This document shows positions 43,691 to 52,504 of a stretch of DNA of 63,561 bases, piece after piece. The stretch is from WSZY01 sp964559845. GTDB taxonomy: Bacteria; Pseudomonadota; Zetaproteobacteria; Mariprofundales; Mariprofundaceae. Location of the stretch: NCBI GenBank assembly GCA_964559845.1, contig CAZLJF010000003.1, positions 1-63,561 of the forward strand, written 5' to 3'. The translations under genes were made by a program, and so were the position numbers. The notes under the pieces are model-generated. The model saw only the letters and a list, made by a program, of their open reading frames with translations, did no database searches and was not told where the DNA came from. Positions within the stretch are counted from its first letter, which is position 1. Each line of letters opens with the position of its first letter.

Positions 43691-43717
43691 TTATCGCCGC
43701 TTCTGCCGGAGACTTTA
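43691..43717 (-). promoter_or_regulatory. Sigma-28 (FliA) promoter
   Basis: On the minus strand TAAAGTCT, 11 bases, then GGCGATAA, against the FliA consensus TAAAGTTT-N11-GCCGATAA: 14 of 16 positions match. The start of transcription would be near 43684, about 64 bases before the 85-residue gene at 43620. This places the receiver, HD-GYP and PilZ genes under late flagellar control. The rest of 43621-43834 shows no gene; a weak TTTTCAG/CTGAAAA repeat sits at 43809-43829. Confidence 0.85.
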
Positions 43718-43834
43718 GGACAAGAAAACAGTTTATCCCTGTTGAGGAAGTGTCGGTTTCCGGTGCTCCGGCTTTGGCAGCCCTCCGTGAAGCAGCGGAT
43801 ACTTCAACTTTTCAGTGGCATCCTGAAAACAGCG

Positions 43835-44245
43835 TTATTTACACTCCGGTTGTGGCATCCAGTGAAAACGCAATTCAAGTTCAGGCTCAGGCCGAATCAG
43901 CTGAAAGCCCCTACGGGTGGACTCAGCCAGGGCAATGGGCGCCTTCAGGTTTGCGGTCACCCACTGCCGGTCAGCAAAGGGATTAAGAACCAGCATCCAC
44001 ATGACTTCGGATGCGTCCTTTAATTCCAGGCATCTGCACTGCTCTGCATTCAGTTGTGGTGGCGGGCCAAGCCGTTTTTCATCCCATGGCGTCAATACAA
44101 AGGCGGCATCCGGAGAATCAATAGACTGCATGCAGACCATCTCACCAACCCCTTCATAAATAAAACCAAACCGGGTTGCATCAGGAAATCCGGCGATTCC
44201 CTGTGGGAAAACAAACTCCCTGCTACTTTCCGGCTCGCTACTCAT
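43835..44245 (-). CDS. fliW: Flagellar assembly factor FliW
   Basis: A 136-residue protein that binds CsrA and releases flagellin mRNA from repression when flagellin is consumed. FVFPQGIAGFPDATRFGF and the VLNPFADRQWVTANLKAPIAL segment match FliW. I take ATG 44245, which overlaps the csrA stop (ATGAGTAG), though an ATG at 44272 is possible. It is the last gene of the flgF-to-fliW run, immediately next to its partner csrA. Confidence 0.92.
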   Translation of the reverse strand: MSSEPESSREFVFPQGIAGFPDATRFGFIYEGVGEMVCMQSIDSPDAAFVLTPWDEKRLGPPPQLNAEQCRCLELKDASEVMWMLVLNPFADRQWVTANLKAPIALAESTRRGFQLIRPEPELELRFHWMPQPECK

Positions 44246-44483
44246 CTCTGCCTGCATCTGTGCCATGCGCATCTCCTTTCAACCAGGCCAGTGCATCGGC
44301 ACTGCTGGCTGCCCGGTTCTCAGCCTGAATCTGTTCATAAATTTCCAGCCGGTGAACGGGAACATCTGCTGGCGCCTCGATGCCAAAACGGACAATCCTT
44401 CCATTCTGCACCTCCTGAACTACAATTCTTATGTCATTGCCAATACGGATGGCATCACCCGCCTTGCGCCTGAGCACCATCAT
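44238..44483 (-). CDS. csrA: Carbon storage regulator CsrA
   Basis: An RNA-binding translational repressor that binds GGA hairpins. MVLRRKAGDAIRIGNDIRIVV and the RFGIEAPADVPVHRLEI segment are diagnostic. At 81 residues it is longer than the usual 60-70 and has a C-terminal tail of about 20 residues (AENRAASSADALAWLKG). The first of two ATGs overlaps the flgL stop. csrA between flgL and fliW is a known order in species with FliW control. Confidence 0.95.
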   Translation of the reverse strand: MMVLRRKAGDAIRIGNDIRIVVQEVQNGRIVRFGIEAPADVPVHRLEIYEQIQAENRAASSADALAWLKGDAHGTDAGRDE

Positions 44484-45361
44484 CGCAGGAAGTTCACCAG
44501 GCTCAGTGATTTCAGTGATGCGATCTGACTATAGGATGCCTGTAGCGCAATACTGGCCTGCTGCATCTGTACCACAACGGCTGCAACATCAACGCTTTCA
44601 TGCTCGTTCATCCGCCTGTCCAGTATAAACTGCATATCTTCGAACGAGGTTCGGTATGTATCCAGCGAGCGGATACGTGCGCCCACCTCAGCATTAAGGT
44701 TGACAATCTGTTCACCTGAACTGATCAGGTTACCCAGTGCGTTCCGGATACCAGCGCCATCATTGGCTTGCAGGGCGCTCTGTAACTCCTGCAGTGCGCT
44801 CAAGGCTGAAGTGAAGGCGGGGTTATCACCCCGAACGTTGCTGATGACCTGCTGCTGGTCATTGATGGCAACAATACGATCCTGATTACTACCGTTATAT
44901 ATATAATTGCCAAAGGCATCGAGTGTAAAGGCATCCTGATTAATGGCCGTGCCCGAAAACAGCGCCTGCCCCTGCAATCTCTGATTGGCATCGGCAAGAA
45001 ACTGGTCAAGCAGATGTCCGGCTTCTGCTGCTGCAGCCTGCCGCTCGGCAGCACCGTACTGATCAGACCCAAGCTGAACTGCCAATGTCTGCGCCCGCAC
45101 AAGAATATTCCCCATATCTGCAAGCATTGTCTGACTCATCTCCAGCCGCAAACTGGCTGTATTGATCGCACCAAGACTGCCGGCAGTCGAGGCCTTTGCA
45201 TGACGCAAATCAAGCGAAAGTTTATAATCCAGACCCGCCTCGGACGGACGCTGGAAGCGTGTTCCCGAAGCGACCTGCGCATTGCCCTTTGCCTGCAGTT
45301 CCGTCTGATGCCGGATACCGTTCAGGAGATTGTCATACATCTGTGTTGTTGCAATTCTCAT
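44480..45361 (-). CDS. flgL: Flagellar hook-associated protein 3 (HAP3)
   Basis: A 293-residue junction protein between hook and filament. It has the flagellin-type N-terminal coiled coil (MRIATTQMYDNLLNGIRHQTELQAKGNAQVASGTRFQRPSEAG) and the matching C-terminal helix (ASIALQASYSQIASLKSLSLVNFLR). The start overlaps the flgK stop and the stop overlaps csrA, so translation is coupled throughout. Confidence 0.95.
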   Translation of the reverse strand: MRIATTQMYDNLLNGIRHQTELQAKGNAQVASGTRFQRPSEAGLDYKLSLDLRHAKASTAGSLGAINTASLRLEMSQTMLADMGNILVRAQTLAVQLGSDQYGAAERQAAAAEAGHLLDQFLADANQRLQGQALFSGTAINQDAFTLDAFGNYIYNGSNQDRIVAINDQQQVISNVRGDNPAFTSALSALQELQSALQANDGAGIRNALGNLISSGEQIVNLNAEVGARIRSLDTYRTSFEDMQFILDRRMNEHESVDVAAVVVQMQQASIALQASYSQIASLKSLSLVNFLR

Positions 45362-47091
45362 CGCATCATTCCCATCAACGAATCAAGCATGCTATTGGTG
45401 GTCTGAATAACCTTGGCAGATGCCTCGTAGGCACGCTGAAACTTGATCATTTCAATCAACTCCTCATCCACATTCACGCCCGATATCGCCTGCCGCTGCG
45501 TGGCAAGGGACTCCATTTCGGCCTCGCGATATAATCGTTGCTGATCGGCAACCGCCACATCCGTTCCATAGCGTGTTGACAGTGCCGATGTACGGTCATG
45601 CAGACTCATCGCCGATGTGCCGTCAAAACTGATGGCTGAGTTCTGTATAGCCATAACAGCCAGGGCAGCGCTGTTATCTCCAGGCTGGATGGTTGAAGTT
45701 ACAGGATCAATCATGCCGGTACTGATGTTTGCAGCATCGGCTGCAATAGCACTGGAAAGAGCTAAATCACCTGCGCCCTGGCCATGGAAGAATGAATTGA
45801 TTTCGTATGCTGCCAGGAAGTTGCTTGTATCATTGGAGAAGCCGATGGTATTGACGCCCGCATCAACAACCAGCCGGCCTGCAACATCCACCGAAGCTGC
45901 AACTCCGGCAATGGCATTGAGAGAGGCGGCTACATCATTCATTGTGGTAACACCTGCCGTAATGGCAATGGTTATGCCGCCCGCTGTTACCGGTGTGCCG
46001 GCAGCATCATAGAGATGCAGTGAGAATGAACCGGTCTGAATCTGGGATGCAAAGACATTGCCTTGCAGCGGACTGTCAAGGGCCAGTGCAGGATTGGCCG
46101 CACCCTGACCGGATGTAAAAGCGGAGAGGCGGGAAGAGCCGACACCGGCCGCATGCACCTGGTTCACTGCAAACACCAGATTTGCCGCAATACTGTCAAG
46201 CGACTGAATGTATTCGCCCAGCTTGTTATCCCTTAATTCGATCAGCCCGCCGATACTGCCGCCCTGGTCCAGCCCGCTGACAGAATTATTACTGCCGGCA
46301 ATAACAACCTCTTTAAAGCCTCCGGCCCCGACAGCTGTCGAACGCGCAAGCGTGCGTGCCACATCATCATGCACCAGAAGATCTCCACCCAGCGTCTGGA
46401 GAAGCAGGCCGTTATCATGGGTTGCCACCTGCTGGACGGGAATAATGGCGGAAAGATCCCGGATAGCCTGATCGCGCTTGTCCCGCAGATCATTCGCCTC
46501 ACCGACCTTGCCGGCAAAGGAGTTCTCCTGACGCTTAATCTGTGCCGAAAGAGAGGCTATTTCCGTTAATAGCTGATTGGCCTCAACAATGCGCTGATCA
46601 ATCTGTGCATCCGCACTGCTGCGTGCATCAACCAGCTGCTGATGCATATTTGAAACGATATTCGTTAATGTTTCACTCGTGCTGCGAACGTTGAATTTCT
46701 GAGCCATATCCTGTGGATCGTTTGCCAGGCTTTGCCAGGCCAGGAAAAAGTCATCCAGTCCGGCAGCAAGTCCGGTGCTTTGCAAACTGCCAAAAACATT
46801 CTCAACCATCCCCAGACCGGAGGTGAGAGTTGAGTAAAACTCCCGTTGTGCGGCATTTTCACGCTGGGCCAGATCAATCAGCGGATCAACCGTACGGGTG
46901 ATACTTTGGAGGTCAACACCCCGGCCCAGATTCAGCTGGCCGATCTTTTCCGGATTAAGTGTAACCAGCGTACTACTCTGCCTTGAGTAACCGGGTGTAT
47001 TTACATTGGCAATATTGTGGGATACCACATCCATCGCCCTCTGATTGGCCGCCAGACTTCCCCCTGCAATGGTCAGTGCATCAAAAATCAT
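45358..47091 (-). CDS. flgK: Flagellar hook-associated protein 1 (HAP1)
   Basis: A 577-residue hook-filament junction protein. The rod-hook signature AMDVVSHNIANVNTPGYSRQ is at the N-terminus, and MIKFQRAYEASAKVIQTTNSMLDSLMGMMR ends the protein. The middle holds a D2-like insert of Gly- and Thr-rich beta sequence. The start overlaps flgN, its secretion chaperone, by four bases. Confidence 0.95.
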   Translation of the reverse strand: MIFDALTIAGGSLAANQRAMDVVSHNIANVNTPGYSRQSSTLVTLNPEKIGQLNLGRGVDLQSITRTVDPLIDLAQRENAAQREFYSTLTSGLGMVENVFGSLQSTGLAAGLDDFFLAWQSLANDPQDMAQKFNVRSTSETLTNIVSNMHQQLVDARSSADAQIDQRIVEANQLLTEIASLSAQIKRQENSFAGKVGEANDLRDKRDQAIRDLSAIIPVQQVATHDNGLLLQTLGGDLLVHDDVARTLARSTAVGAGGFKEVVIAGSNNSVSGLDQGGSIGGLIELRDNKLGEYIQSLDSIAANLVFAVNQVHAAGVGSSRLSAFTSGQGAANPALALDSPLQGNVFASQIQTGSFSLHLYDAAGTPVTAGGITIAITAGVTTMNDVAASLNAIAGVAASVDVAGRLVVDAGVNTIGFSNDTSNFLAAYEINSFFHGQGAGDLALSSAIAADAANISTGMIDPVTSTIQPGDNSAALAVMAIQNSAISFDGTSAMSLHDRTSALSTRYGTDVAVADQQRLYREAEMESLATQRQAISGVNVDEELIEMIKFQRAYEASAKVIQTTNSMLDSLMGMMR

Positions 47092-47528
47092 CGCACATTC
47101 CCGGGGCCATAGGTCTGCTGCGCCTCAACGGCCCCGATCTGTTGCAGTACCGAGTTGGTCACATCATAAGCCGCGTGCATGCGGATATAGTTCTCCGCAT
47201 TATCCTGCTCGATGTGGGCCATGCGCTCATACAAACCGCGCCGCAACGACTGAAACCTTGCTGCATCAGCACCGGCATAGAGTTCCACAAACGCCTCAAT
47301 TGTCATGGATTCAGGCGCCCCACCCTCTATCAGCAATCTTCTGCTCTCTTTCTCCAATGTTGCCAGTGCCTGATGGCAGACAACACGCCGTTCGCTCAAT
47401 GCAACCAGCATATCACCATCAAACCGGCTGACAGCCTCGCGCTCCTGCCGGATGATCATCTCAAGTTCTGCTGCAATGCCATCCATATGAGTAAAAACTC
47501 CCTCGAGCGATTCAAAGAGCTGTTTCAT
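47088..47528 (-). CDS. flgN: FlgN-family export chaperone
   Basis: A 146-residue helical protein (KQLFESLEGVFTHMDGIAAELEMIIRQEREAV) matching FlgN, which delivers FlgK and FlgL to the export gate. ATG 47528 follows GGGAG and lies 11 bases after flgM; a longer frame would overlap flgM. Order flgM-flgN-flgK-flgL is standard. Confidence 0.87.
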   Translation of the reverse strand: MKQLFESLEGVFTHMDGIAAELEMIIRQEREAVSRFDGDMLVALSERRVVCHQALATLEKESRRLLIEGGAPESMTIEAFVELYAGADAARFQSLRRGLYERMAHIEQDNAENYIRMHAAYDVTNSVLQQIGAVEAQQTYGPGNVR

Positions 47529-47539
47529 ATCTCTCCCGC

Positions 47540-47833
47540 TCATTTCCATGAATGCTCTGCCAGCGCATTTCTGACAATCTGGGTTGCCACTTTTTTACTG
47601 TTGAATATGAACGTTCCGCTCTCCAGCGCATCACGTATCTCTTCGATACGCTCCAGACGAACATCGGACATCTCTGCCAACATGGCCTTTGCCTTCTCAC
47701 GCAGCGCCGATGCATCGGAGACCTCAACACGCTCACCGGCAGCAGATGATTTACTGCCTGATGCAGATGCCTTCGCTGCCACCTTGGACTTCTGAATTGC
47801 AACCGGACGACCGGTTCCACTAATCCGAACCAT
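47540..47833 (-). CDS. flgM: Anti-sigma-28 factor FlgM
   Basis: A 97-residue protein that inhibits FliA until secreted through the finished hook. The C-terminal sigma-binding helices are clear (DVRLERIEEIRDALESGTFIFNSKKVATQIVRNAL). I take the ATG at 47833, because AAGGGA lies six bases before it but touches the in-frame ATG at 47839. The gene overlaps the flgJ end by 14 bases, and a sigma-28 promoter lies inside flgJ just upstream, giving negative feedback. Confidence 0.93.
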   Translation of the reverse strand: MVRISGTGRPVAIQKSKVAAKASASGSKSSAAGERVEVSDASALREKAKAMLAEMSDVRLERIEEIRDALESGTFIFNSKKVATQIVRNALAEHSWK

Positions 47834-48296
47834 AGCCATTCCCTTTCATATCGTTATATATAGCCATATTTACATTATCGGTGGCTTTATCCATTCCTTG
47901 AATCGCTTCTTCACGACCACTTTTTATCGACTCCAGCTGACGATACATCTGGCGTGCAATACCAAGTCTCCCCTGTTTGCTTCCGAAATCCGCAATCGCC
48001 TGATCCAGCATCGAATCATGTACACCTTCGGCAAAGCCATGCGGCAGGAAATCTGATTCGGGAACAGATTTGCGCATGGCAGACATCATCTGCTGCATGA
48101 AAATGGCTTCAAATTTGCAGCAGACATCCCATAGCTTTTTATCCTTGATCTCACTGTTGTCGAATGAATTGACCGATGCATAACCTCGGACAGCACCCCT
48201 CTGCTTGCCTGCTGAAGCGCCTCCACGCACAGCGGACGGAGAGCCATAAGGCTCCTTCATCACCTGTGCAATAACGGTTTCGACAAGGTCACGCAT
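47820..48296 (-). CDS. flgJ: Rod-binding protein FlgJ, N-terminal domain only
   Basis: A 158-residue protein with the rod-cap segment DVCCKFEAIFMQQMMSAMRKSVPESD and the AIADFGSKQGRLGIARQMYRQL helix. The C-terminal peptidoglycan hydrolase of gamma-proteobacterial FlgJ is absent, so cell-wall cutting must come from another enzyme. Its first base overlaps the flgI stop. The 3' end contains the flgM promoter. Confidence 0.92.
   Translation of the reverse strand: MRDLVETVIAQVMKEPYGSPSAVRGGASAGKQRGAVRGYASVNSFDNSEIKDKKLWDVCCKFEAIFMQQMMSAMRKSVPESDFLPHGFAEGVHDSMLDQAIADFGSKQGRLGIARQMYRQLESIKSGREEAIQGMDKATDNVNMAIYNDMKGNGYGSD
47875..47901 (-). promoter_or_regulatory. Probable sigma-28 promoter before flgM
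   Basis: On the minus strand TCAAGGAA, 11 bases, ACCGATAA: seven of eight -10 positions match GCCGATAA and four of the first five -35 positions match TAAAG. Transcription would start about 47868 and flgM follows 35 bases later. It lies in the coding 3' end of flgJ. flgM having its own FliA promoter matches the pattern known in enteric bacteria. Confidence 0.6.
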
Positions 48297-49399
48297 TACA
48301 TTACCCTTAATTCGGCGTGCAGGGCGCCTGCCGCCTTGATCGCCTGCAGCACGGCGATCAGATCGCTCGGTGTCGCACCCACGGAGTTCAGTGCAGAAAC
48401 CAGGCTCGCCAGCGTCACCTGACGCGGCAAAACAACCAGCTTCGCATCCTCTTCATCCACATTGAGATTTGTGCGGTCCACTGTTGTTGTTGTGCCCGCA
48501 GCAAAGGCGAAGGGCTGTGATACTTCCGGATTTTCACTGACACTGACACTGATGTTGCCGTGTGCCACTGCCACCTTGTCGATCTTGACCTCTTCACCCA
48601 TGACAATGGTGCCTGTCCGTTCATCAACAACAACAATTGCCCGGTGATCTGTTGCCAGCTCTATCTGTTCCAGTTCGGCAACCAGCTCTACAGCATTGCC
48701 GGTCGGGTTAAACACCTCGATGGTGCCTGAATCAACCGCCTTGGCGATGCCTTTTCCCATCTGTCTGTTAATCGCATCCTGCATCCGCCGGGCAGTGGTG
48801 AAATCGGCCTCGTGCAGTGTTAGCACAATCTTCTCCTGATCCGGATGAAGACCACGAGGTGCGGCACGCTCAATACGTGCACCGTTCGGAACCTTGCCCA
48901 CTGTCGGATGATTTTTGACTGTGGAAGTGCCCTTTCCTGCAGCTGCAAAGCCGCCTACGGATAGCGCCCCCTGGGCCACTGCATAGACCTTGCCATCACC
49001 GGCCAGAAGCGGGGTAATTAACAGGGTGCCGCCGCGCAGGCTCTTGGAGTCGCCCATGCTGGATACGGTAACATCAAGCCTCTGGCCAGGGCGTGCAAAT
49101 GGCGGCAGCTCTGCTGTCACCATCACAGCTGCAATATTCTTCGGTTTCATCGTGCTTATATCAGGGCGCACATTGACGCCGAAACGCTCAAGCATGGCGG
49201 TGATACTGTTGATGGTAAACGGCGATGAATTGGATGAGTCACCGGTTCCGTTCAAACCAACAACAAGGCCATAACCGACCAGCGCATTGCCACGCACACC
49301 TTCGATATCAGCCAGATCCTTGATCCGTTCCGCCTGAACAGGTGAAGCCAGCAGGAGTGTCAGCAACAGTGGGGAAAAAAATTTGAAAACATGCATCAT
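48296..49399 (-). CDS. flgI: Flagellar P-ring protein FlgI
   Basis: A 367-residue periplasmic ring protein. A cleavable signal peptide (about 1-23, ending SPVQA) precedes ERIKDLADIEGVRGNALVGYGLVVGLNGTGD, the hallmark N-terminus, and the NRQMGKGIAKAVDS and GGTL blocks. Its stop overlaps the flgJ start by one base; flgH lies eight bases upstream. Confidence 0.96.
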   Translation of the reverse strand: MMHVFKFFSPLLLTLLLASPVQAERIKDLADIEGVRGNALVGYGLVVGLNGTGDSSNSSPFTINSITAMLERFGVNVRPDISTMKPKNIAAVMVTAELPPFARPGQRLDVTVSSMGDSKSLRGGTLLITPLLAGDGKVYAVAQGALSVGGFAAAGKGTSTVKNHPTVGKVPNGARIERAAPRGLHPDQEKIVLTLHEADFTTARRMQDAINRQMGKGIAKAVDSGTIEVFNPTGNAVELVAELEQIELATDHRAIVVVDERTGTIVMGEEVKIDKVAVAHGNISVSVSENPEVSQPFAFAAGTTTTVDRTNLNVDEEDAKLVVLPRQVTLASLVSALNSVGATPSDLIAVLQAIKAAGALHAELRVM

Positions 49400-49407
49400 G
49401 CGACTCC

Positions 49408-50112
49408 CTAGAATGGCCAGATCACATCAAGCGTTTGCGTCAGCCACCCTTCATGAGCAACGGTCGCCAGTTCGCCGCCACCGCCATAACTCACGACAGC
49501 CTGTGCCACCTTGGATGATGGAATTGTATTATCCGGAGCGATATCCAGCGGACGAATCACACCGGAGAAGGTCAGCTCCTGCGGCTGATGATTGATGGTC
49601 ACCTGACGGCGACCGATAATCTTCATGTTCCCATTTGGATAGACCTGGGTAACCACAGCCGTCACACTCGCGGTCAGGGTGTCCGAATTGGTGGTTGAGC
49701 CGGAACCGTCAAAAGATTTTTCATCACTGATATCCATCGCTGTCGAGGGCTTGAAATTGGAATTCGCATTGGCAAGTGAGGTCTCGTAGCCAAGCACTGC
49801 GGTCAATCCTGTCTTTCGTGCCGACTTTCTGCTTTTCTTCGTTCCCAGTGAACGGGTTGCACTCGCATTCTCCTGTACCAGTACGGTGATCAGGTCCCCC
49901 ACATGACGGGCCTTTGGATCGGTAAACATGGTTGATCCGGAGTTATTCCAGAGCGAGCCGCCATCGGTATTGTTCTGACGCGGGGTCTGCATCGCCTGCT
50001 CAATCAGGTCAAGGTTCCTGTCCCGGGTCACTGATCTTGCCATTGGCATACAGCCGGTAACAAACAACGCCAGTGCAATCAAAGCAATGAATGGCCTGAT
50101 CTGGGTTTTCAT
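49408..50112 (-). CDS. flgH: Flagellar L-ring lipoprotein FlgH
   Basis: A 234-residue outer-membrane lipoprotein forming the L-ring. The lipobox is VTGC at about residue 21. RHVGDLITVLVQENASATRSLGTKKSRKS and NGNMKIIGRRQVTINHQPQELTFSGVIRPLDI are typical. Its start overlaps the flgA stop by four bases. Confidence 0.95.
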   Translation of the reverse strand: MKTQIRPFIALIALALFVTGCMPMARSVTRDRNLDLIEQAMQTPRQNNTDGGSLWNNSGSTMFTDPKARHVGDLITVLVQENASATRSLGTKKSRKSARKTGLTAVLGYETSLANANSNFKPSTAMDISDEKSFDGSGSTTNSDTLTASVTAVVTQVYPNGNMKIIGRRQVTINHQPQELTFSGVIRPLDIAPDNTIPSSKVAQAVVSYGGGGELATVAHEGWLTQTLDVIWPF

Positions 50113-50792
50113 CCGGCACCTCCGGTTCGAACATGTACGGTATTTGCATCCATGACAATGGCCTGCATCATCTGTTTGCTACGCAAGTTCTGTACCAACA
50201 GCCGGTCTCCACGGCTACCGGACTTCAGCGCCTTGCCTTCAGCACGGACAGAGATGCTCCCGACCCTTGCAACAATTGTCACCAGATCACCCCGCCTGAT
50301 CAGAGGTGGCTGTTTGACAGATGAGGAGTAAATCACATCGCCTTTATGCAATGGACGCGTCACCTGCATGCCTGCCAGTTCGGATGGCCGGCTCCACCAG
50401 ACCCCTACATGGCCTGCGATATCCCTGCGCTTCACCTCAAGCATATCTTCAAGCAGCCGTGAACGAAGCGGGGCCTCCTGCTTCAGAACCACGGTATCTG
50501 CCCACCAGTGCACCCGCACAGGCACATACCAGCGGCGCATCTGCCGGCCACTTCCCTGCTCTGCAATCAGAGAGATGCGGGCAGTATGGCGTCTGATTCT
50601 TGGCAGACGCCATGTCACCTTTTCCGAGGTTTCCGGCCAGCGGCCAACCTCAATCAGCTCTGCGGTTGCACCCTGATAGTGGATGCCCTTTGCGAATAAA
50701 GCATACAGCGAGTCCTTCATCGCATTGGCCGATGCCGATACCGGCATCAGCAGGGCAACCACCGTCAGAGCAAACAGGAAACGGAAAATCAT
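50109..50792 (-). CDS. flgA: P-ring assembly chaperone FlgA
   Basis: A 227-residue periplasmic chaperone for FlgI. A signal peptide (about 1-22, ending ASANA) precedes an N-terminal half and a C-terminal SAF domain (about 140-225: VTRPLHKGDVIYSSSVKQPPLIRRGDLVTIVARVGSISVRAEGKALKSGSRGDRLLVQN). It starts 9 bases after flgG and overlaps flgH. Confidence 0.93.
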   Translation of the reverse strand: MIFRFLFALTVVALLMPVSASANAMKDSLYALFAKGIHYQGATAELIEVGRWPETSEKVTWRLPRIRRHTARISLIAEQGSGRQMRRWYVPVRVHWWADTVVLKQEAPLRSRLLEDMLEVKRRDIAGHVGVWWSRPSELAGMQVTRPLHKGDVIYSSSVKQPPLIRRGDLVTIVARVGSISVRAEGKALKSGSRGDRLLVQNLRSKQMMQAIVMDANTVHVRTGGAG

Positions 50793-50801
50793 CTTACCCC
50801 C

Positions 50802-51590
50802 CTATCTCCTGATACTGTTGGCTGTCTGCAGCATCTCATCTGCTGCCTGAATAGCCTTGGAATTCATCTCATAAGCGCGCTGGCCGGCAATAAGATTCAC
50901 CATCTCCTCGACCATATTCACATTGGACATCTCCAGCATACCCTGCCCCAGGCTCCCGAACCCATCGCTGCCCGGGTTGCCTGTGATCGGTTCGCCGGAG
51001 GCATTACTGCTCTGGTACATGGAGCTTCCCAGCATGGTTAAACCGCCGGGGTTGGCAAAATCCACCAGTTGTATCTGGCCGACCACAGTTGAAACGGATC
51101 CCGGCTGTTCGACAGAGACCGTACCATCTTCACCAACATTGATAGAGAGAGCATCGGTGGGAATGGTAATGGCAGGCTGAATGATATTGCCGTCTGCCGT
51201 CACCATCTGACCCTGTGCATCAACACTGAATGCACCCGAGCGGGTATAGGCAAGATCACCACTTGGCAGCAGCACCTGGAAAAAGCCGCGCCCCTTGATC
51301 GCCAGATCAAGCGAATTGCCGGTCTGCTGGAAACTGCCTTCCGAAAAGTTGTGCGAAACACTGGCGGTCTGCACACCCAGGCCAATCTGGATGCCGGATG
51401 GCAACTGGGTGCCTGCAGCGCTTGCTTCCGCTCCCGGTGCCTTGACCTGCTGATACATCAGATCCTGAAAATTGGCCCGGCCGCGTTTGAACCCCGCCGT
51501 GTTCACATTTGCCAGGTTATTGGCAATCACATCAACATTCATGTTCTGTGCAGCCATTCCTGTGGCTGCCGTCCAAAGAGAACGCATCAT
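50802..51590 (-). CDS. flgG: Flagellar distal rod protein FlgG
   Basis: A 262-residue rod protein. MRSLWTAATGMAAQNMNVDVIANNLANVNTAGFKRGRANFQDLMYQ and the C-terminal EEMVNLIAGQRAYEMNSKAIQAADEMLQTAN are nearly family consensus. Its ATG overlaps the stop of the 44-residue ORF upstream (ATGA). Confidence 0.97.
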   Translation of the reverse strand: MMRSLWTAATGMAAQNMNVDVIANNLANVNTAGFKRGRANFQDLMYQQVKAPGAEASAAGTQLPSGIQIGLGVQTASVSHNFSEGSFQQTGNSLDLAIKGRGFFQVLLPSGDLAYTRSGAFSVDAQGQMVTADGNIIQPAITIPTDALSINVGEDGTVSVEQPGSVSTVVGQIQLVDFANPGGLTMLGSSMYQSSNASGEPITGNPGSDGFGSLGQGMLEMSNVNMVEEMVNLIAGQRAYEMNSKAIQAADEMLQTANSIRR

Positions 51591-51721
51591 GGTTTTTCTC
51601 CTTTCATACAGCCTTGGAACATCCTGTCCTCGGCCTTAAATCGTTGCGCAAGAGCGCTGACCTCGCAAAATTCGTGTGCGTCAAAGGCCAGGGACAGATA
51701 TTCCGAGGCCGTATCAATCAC
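51587..51721 (-). CDS. Small coupled ORF between flgF and flgG, 44 residues
   Basis: A GTG one base after the flgF stop, with AGGG upstream, opens a 44-residue frame that ends in a four-base ATGA overlap with flgG. The product is acidic and helical (YLSLAFDAHEFCEVSALAQRFKAEDRMFQGCMKG) with two cysteines and no signal peptide. I do not recognise it. The tight fit at both ends is typical of real coupled genes. It may be a chaperone-like or regulatory peptide, or only a coupling leader. Confidence 0.5.
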   Translation of the reverse strand: MIDTASEYLSLAFDAHEFCEVSALAQRFKAEDRMFQGCMKGEKP

Positions 51722-51722
51722 A

Positions 51723-52466
51723 CTATCCCTGAACCGTTCCAACCCGGTCGCTGATCTGTCCGGCAAGCTGGTTGTACTGTTCAACCACCTTCATCATCGA
51801 CTGGTAGCTGCGCATGGCGGCCATCAGTTCGGTCATGGCAAGTACGGAGTTCACATTGGAGCCCTCAAGCATGCCCTGATGAACAGTAACATCCGGCCCT
51901 GCAGGCGCTGTGTTCTCCTGCGCTGTTTCAATGGTGGTGAAAGCGCCCTTTCTGATCTGTGTAAGATCGTTAATAGTGACGATGCCCAGCTCGGCGACAG
52001 CCTCGCCGTTGACATAGAGTGCGCCTTCCTGTGTTGCCGTAATCTGACCCGTTCCCAGAGTGATCGGTATGCCGGCCGTATCCAGGACAGCAAGTCCGCC
52101 CTGTGTCAGGAGATTGCCATCTGCATCCAGCCGGAAATTGCCCGCACGCGTATAGGCCTCGCTGCCATCCTCTTTCAGAACACGAAAATAGCCGTTTCCG
52201 CGAATGGCAAAATCGAGTTCACCATCGGTGTTTTTCATCACGCCTTCACGGACATCAATATACTGCTCACCCATGCTCAGATAGGCGGCAGGAACCTGCT
52301 CCACAGAGCCGCCCGCAGATGCCTGACTTGTAAAAATGGTGGAAAATGATGCGCGATCAGCCTTATAGCCGGCTGTGTTTACGTTGGCGAGATTGTGGGT
52401 AATGGTATCCAGCCTATGCTGGGCCATGGTTCCCGCAACCCCCGACACAAAAAAACCTCTCTGCAT
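51723..52466 (-). CDS. flgF: Flagellar proximal rod protein FlgF
   Basis: A 247-residue rod protein. LDTITHNLANVNTAGYKADRASF at the N-terminus, DFAIRGNGYFRVL and the closing MTELMAAMRSYQSMMKVVEQYNQLAGQISDRV motif identify it. It is the first gene of the long flagellar run and lies about 40 bases after the sigma-54 promoter, with AGAGG before its ATG. Confidence 0.95.
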   Translation of the reverse strand: MQRGFFVSGVAGTMAQHRLDTITHNLANVNTAGYKADRASFSTIFTSQASAGGSVEQVPAAYLSMGEQYIDVREGVMKNTDGELDFAIRGNGYFRVLKEDGSEAYTRAGNFRLDADGNLLTQGGLAVLDTAGIPITLGTGQITATQEGALYVNGEAVAELGIVTINDLTQIRKGAFTTIETAQENTAPAGPDVTVHQGMLEGSNVNSVLAMTELMAAMRSYQSMMKVVEQYNQLAGQISDRVGTVQG

Positions 52467-52504
52467 GCTTTAACCTCTTTTCATTGGACTCGCTGCCCAT
52501 AAGA

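Noticed and set aside
43750..43986. Plus-strand frame across the fliW 3' end
   Set aside because: It overlaps fliW antisense, its GTG is too close to the purine stretch, and the interval holds a sigma-28 promoter on the other strand.
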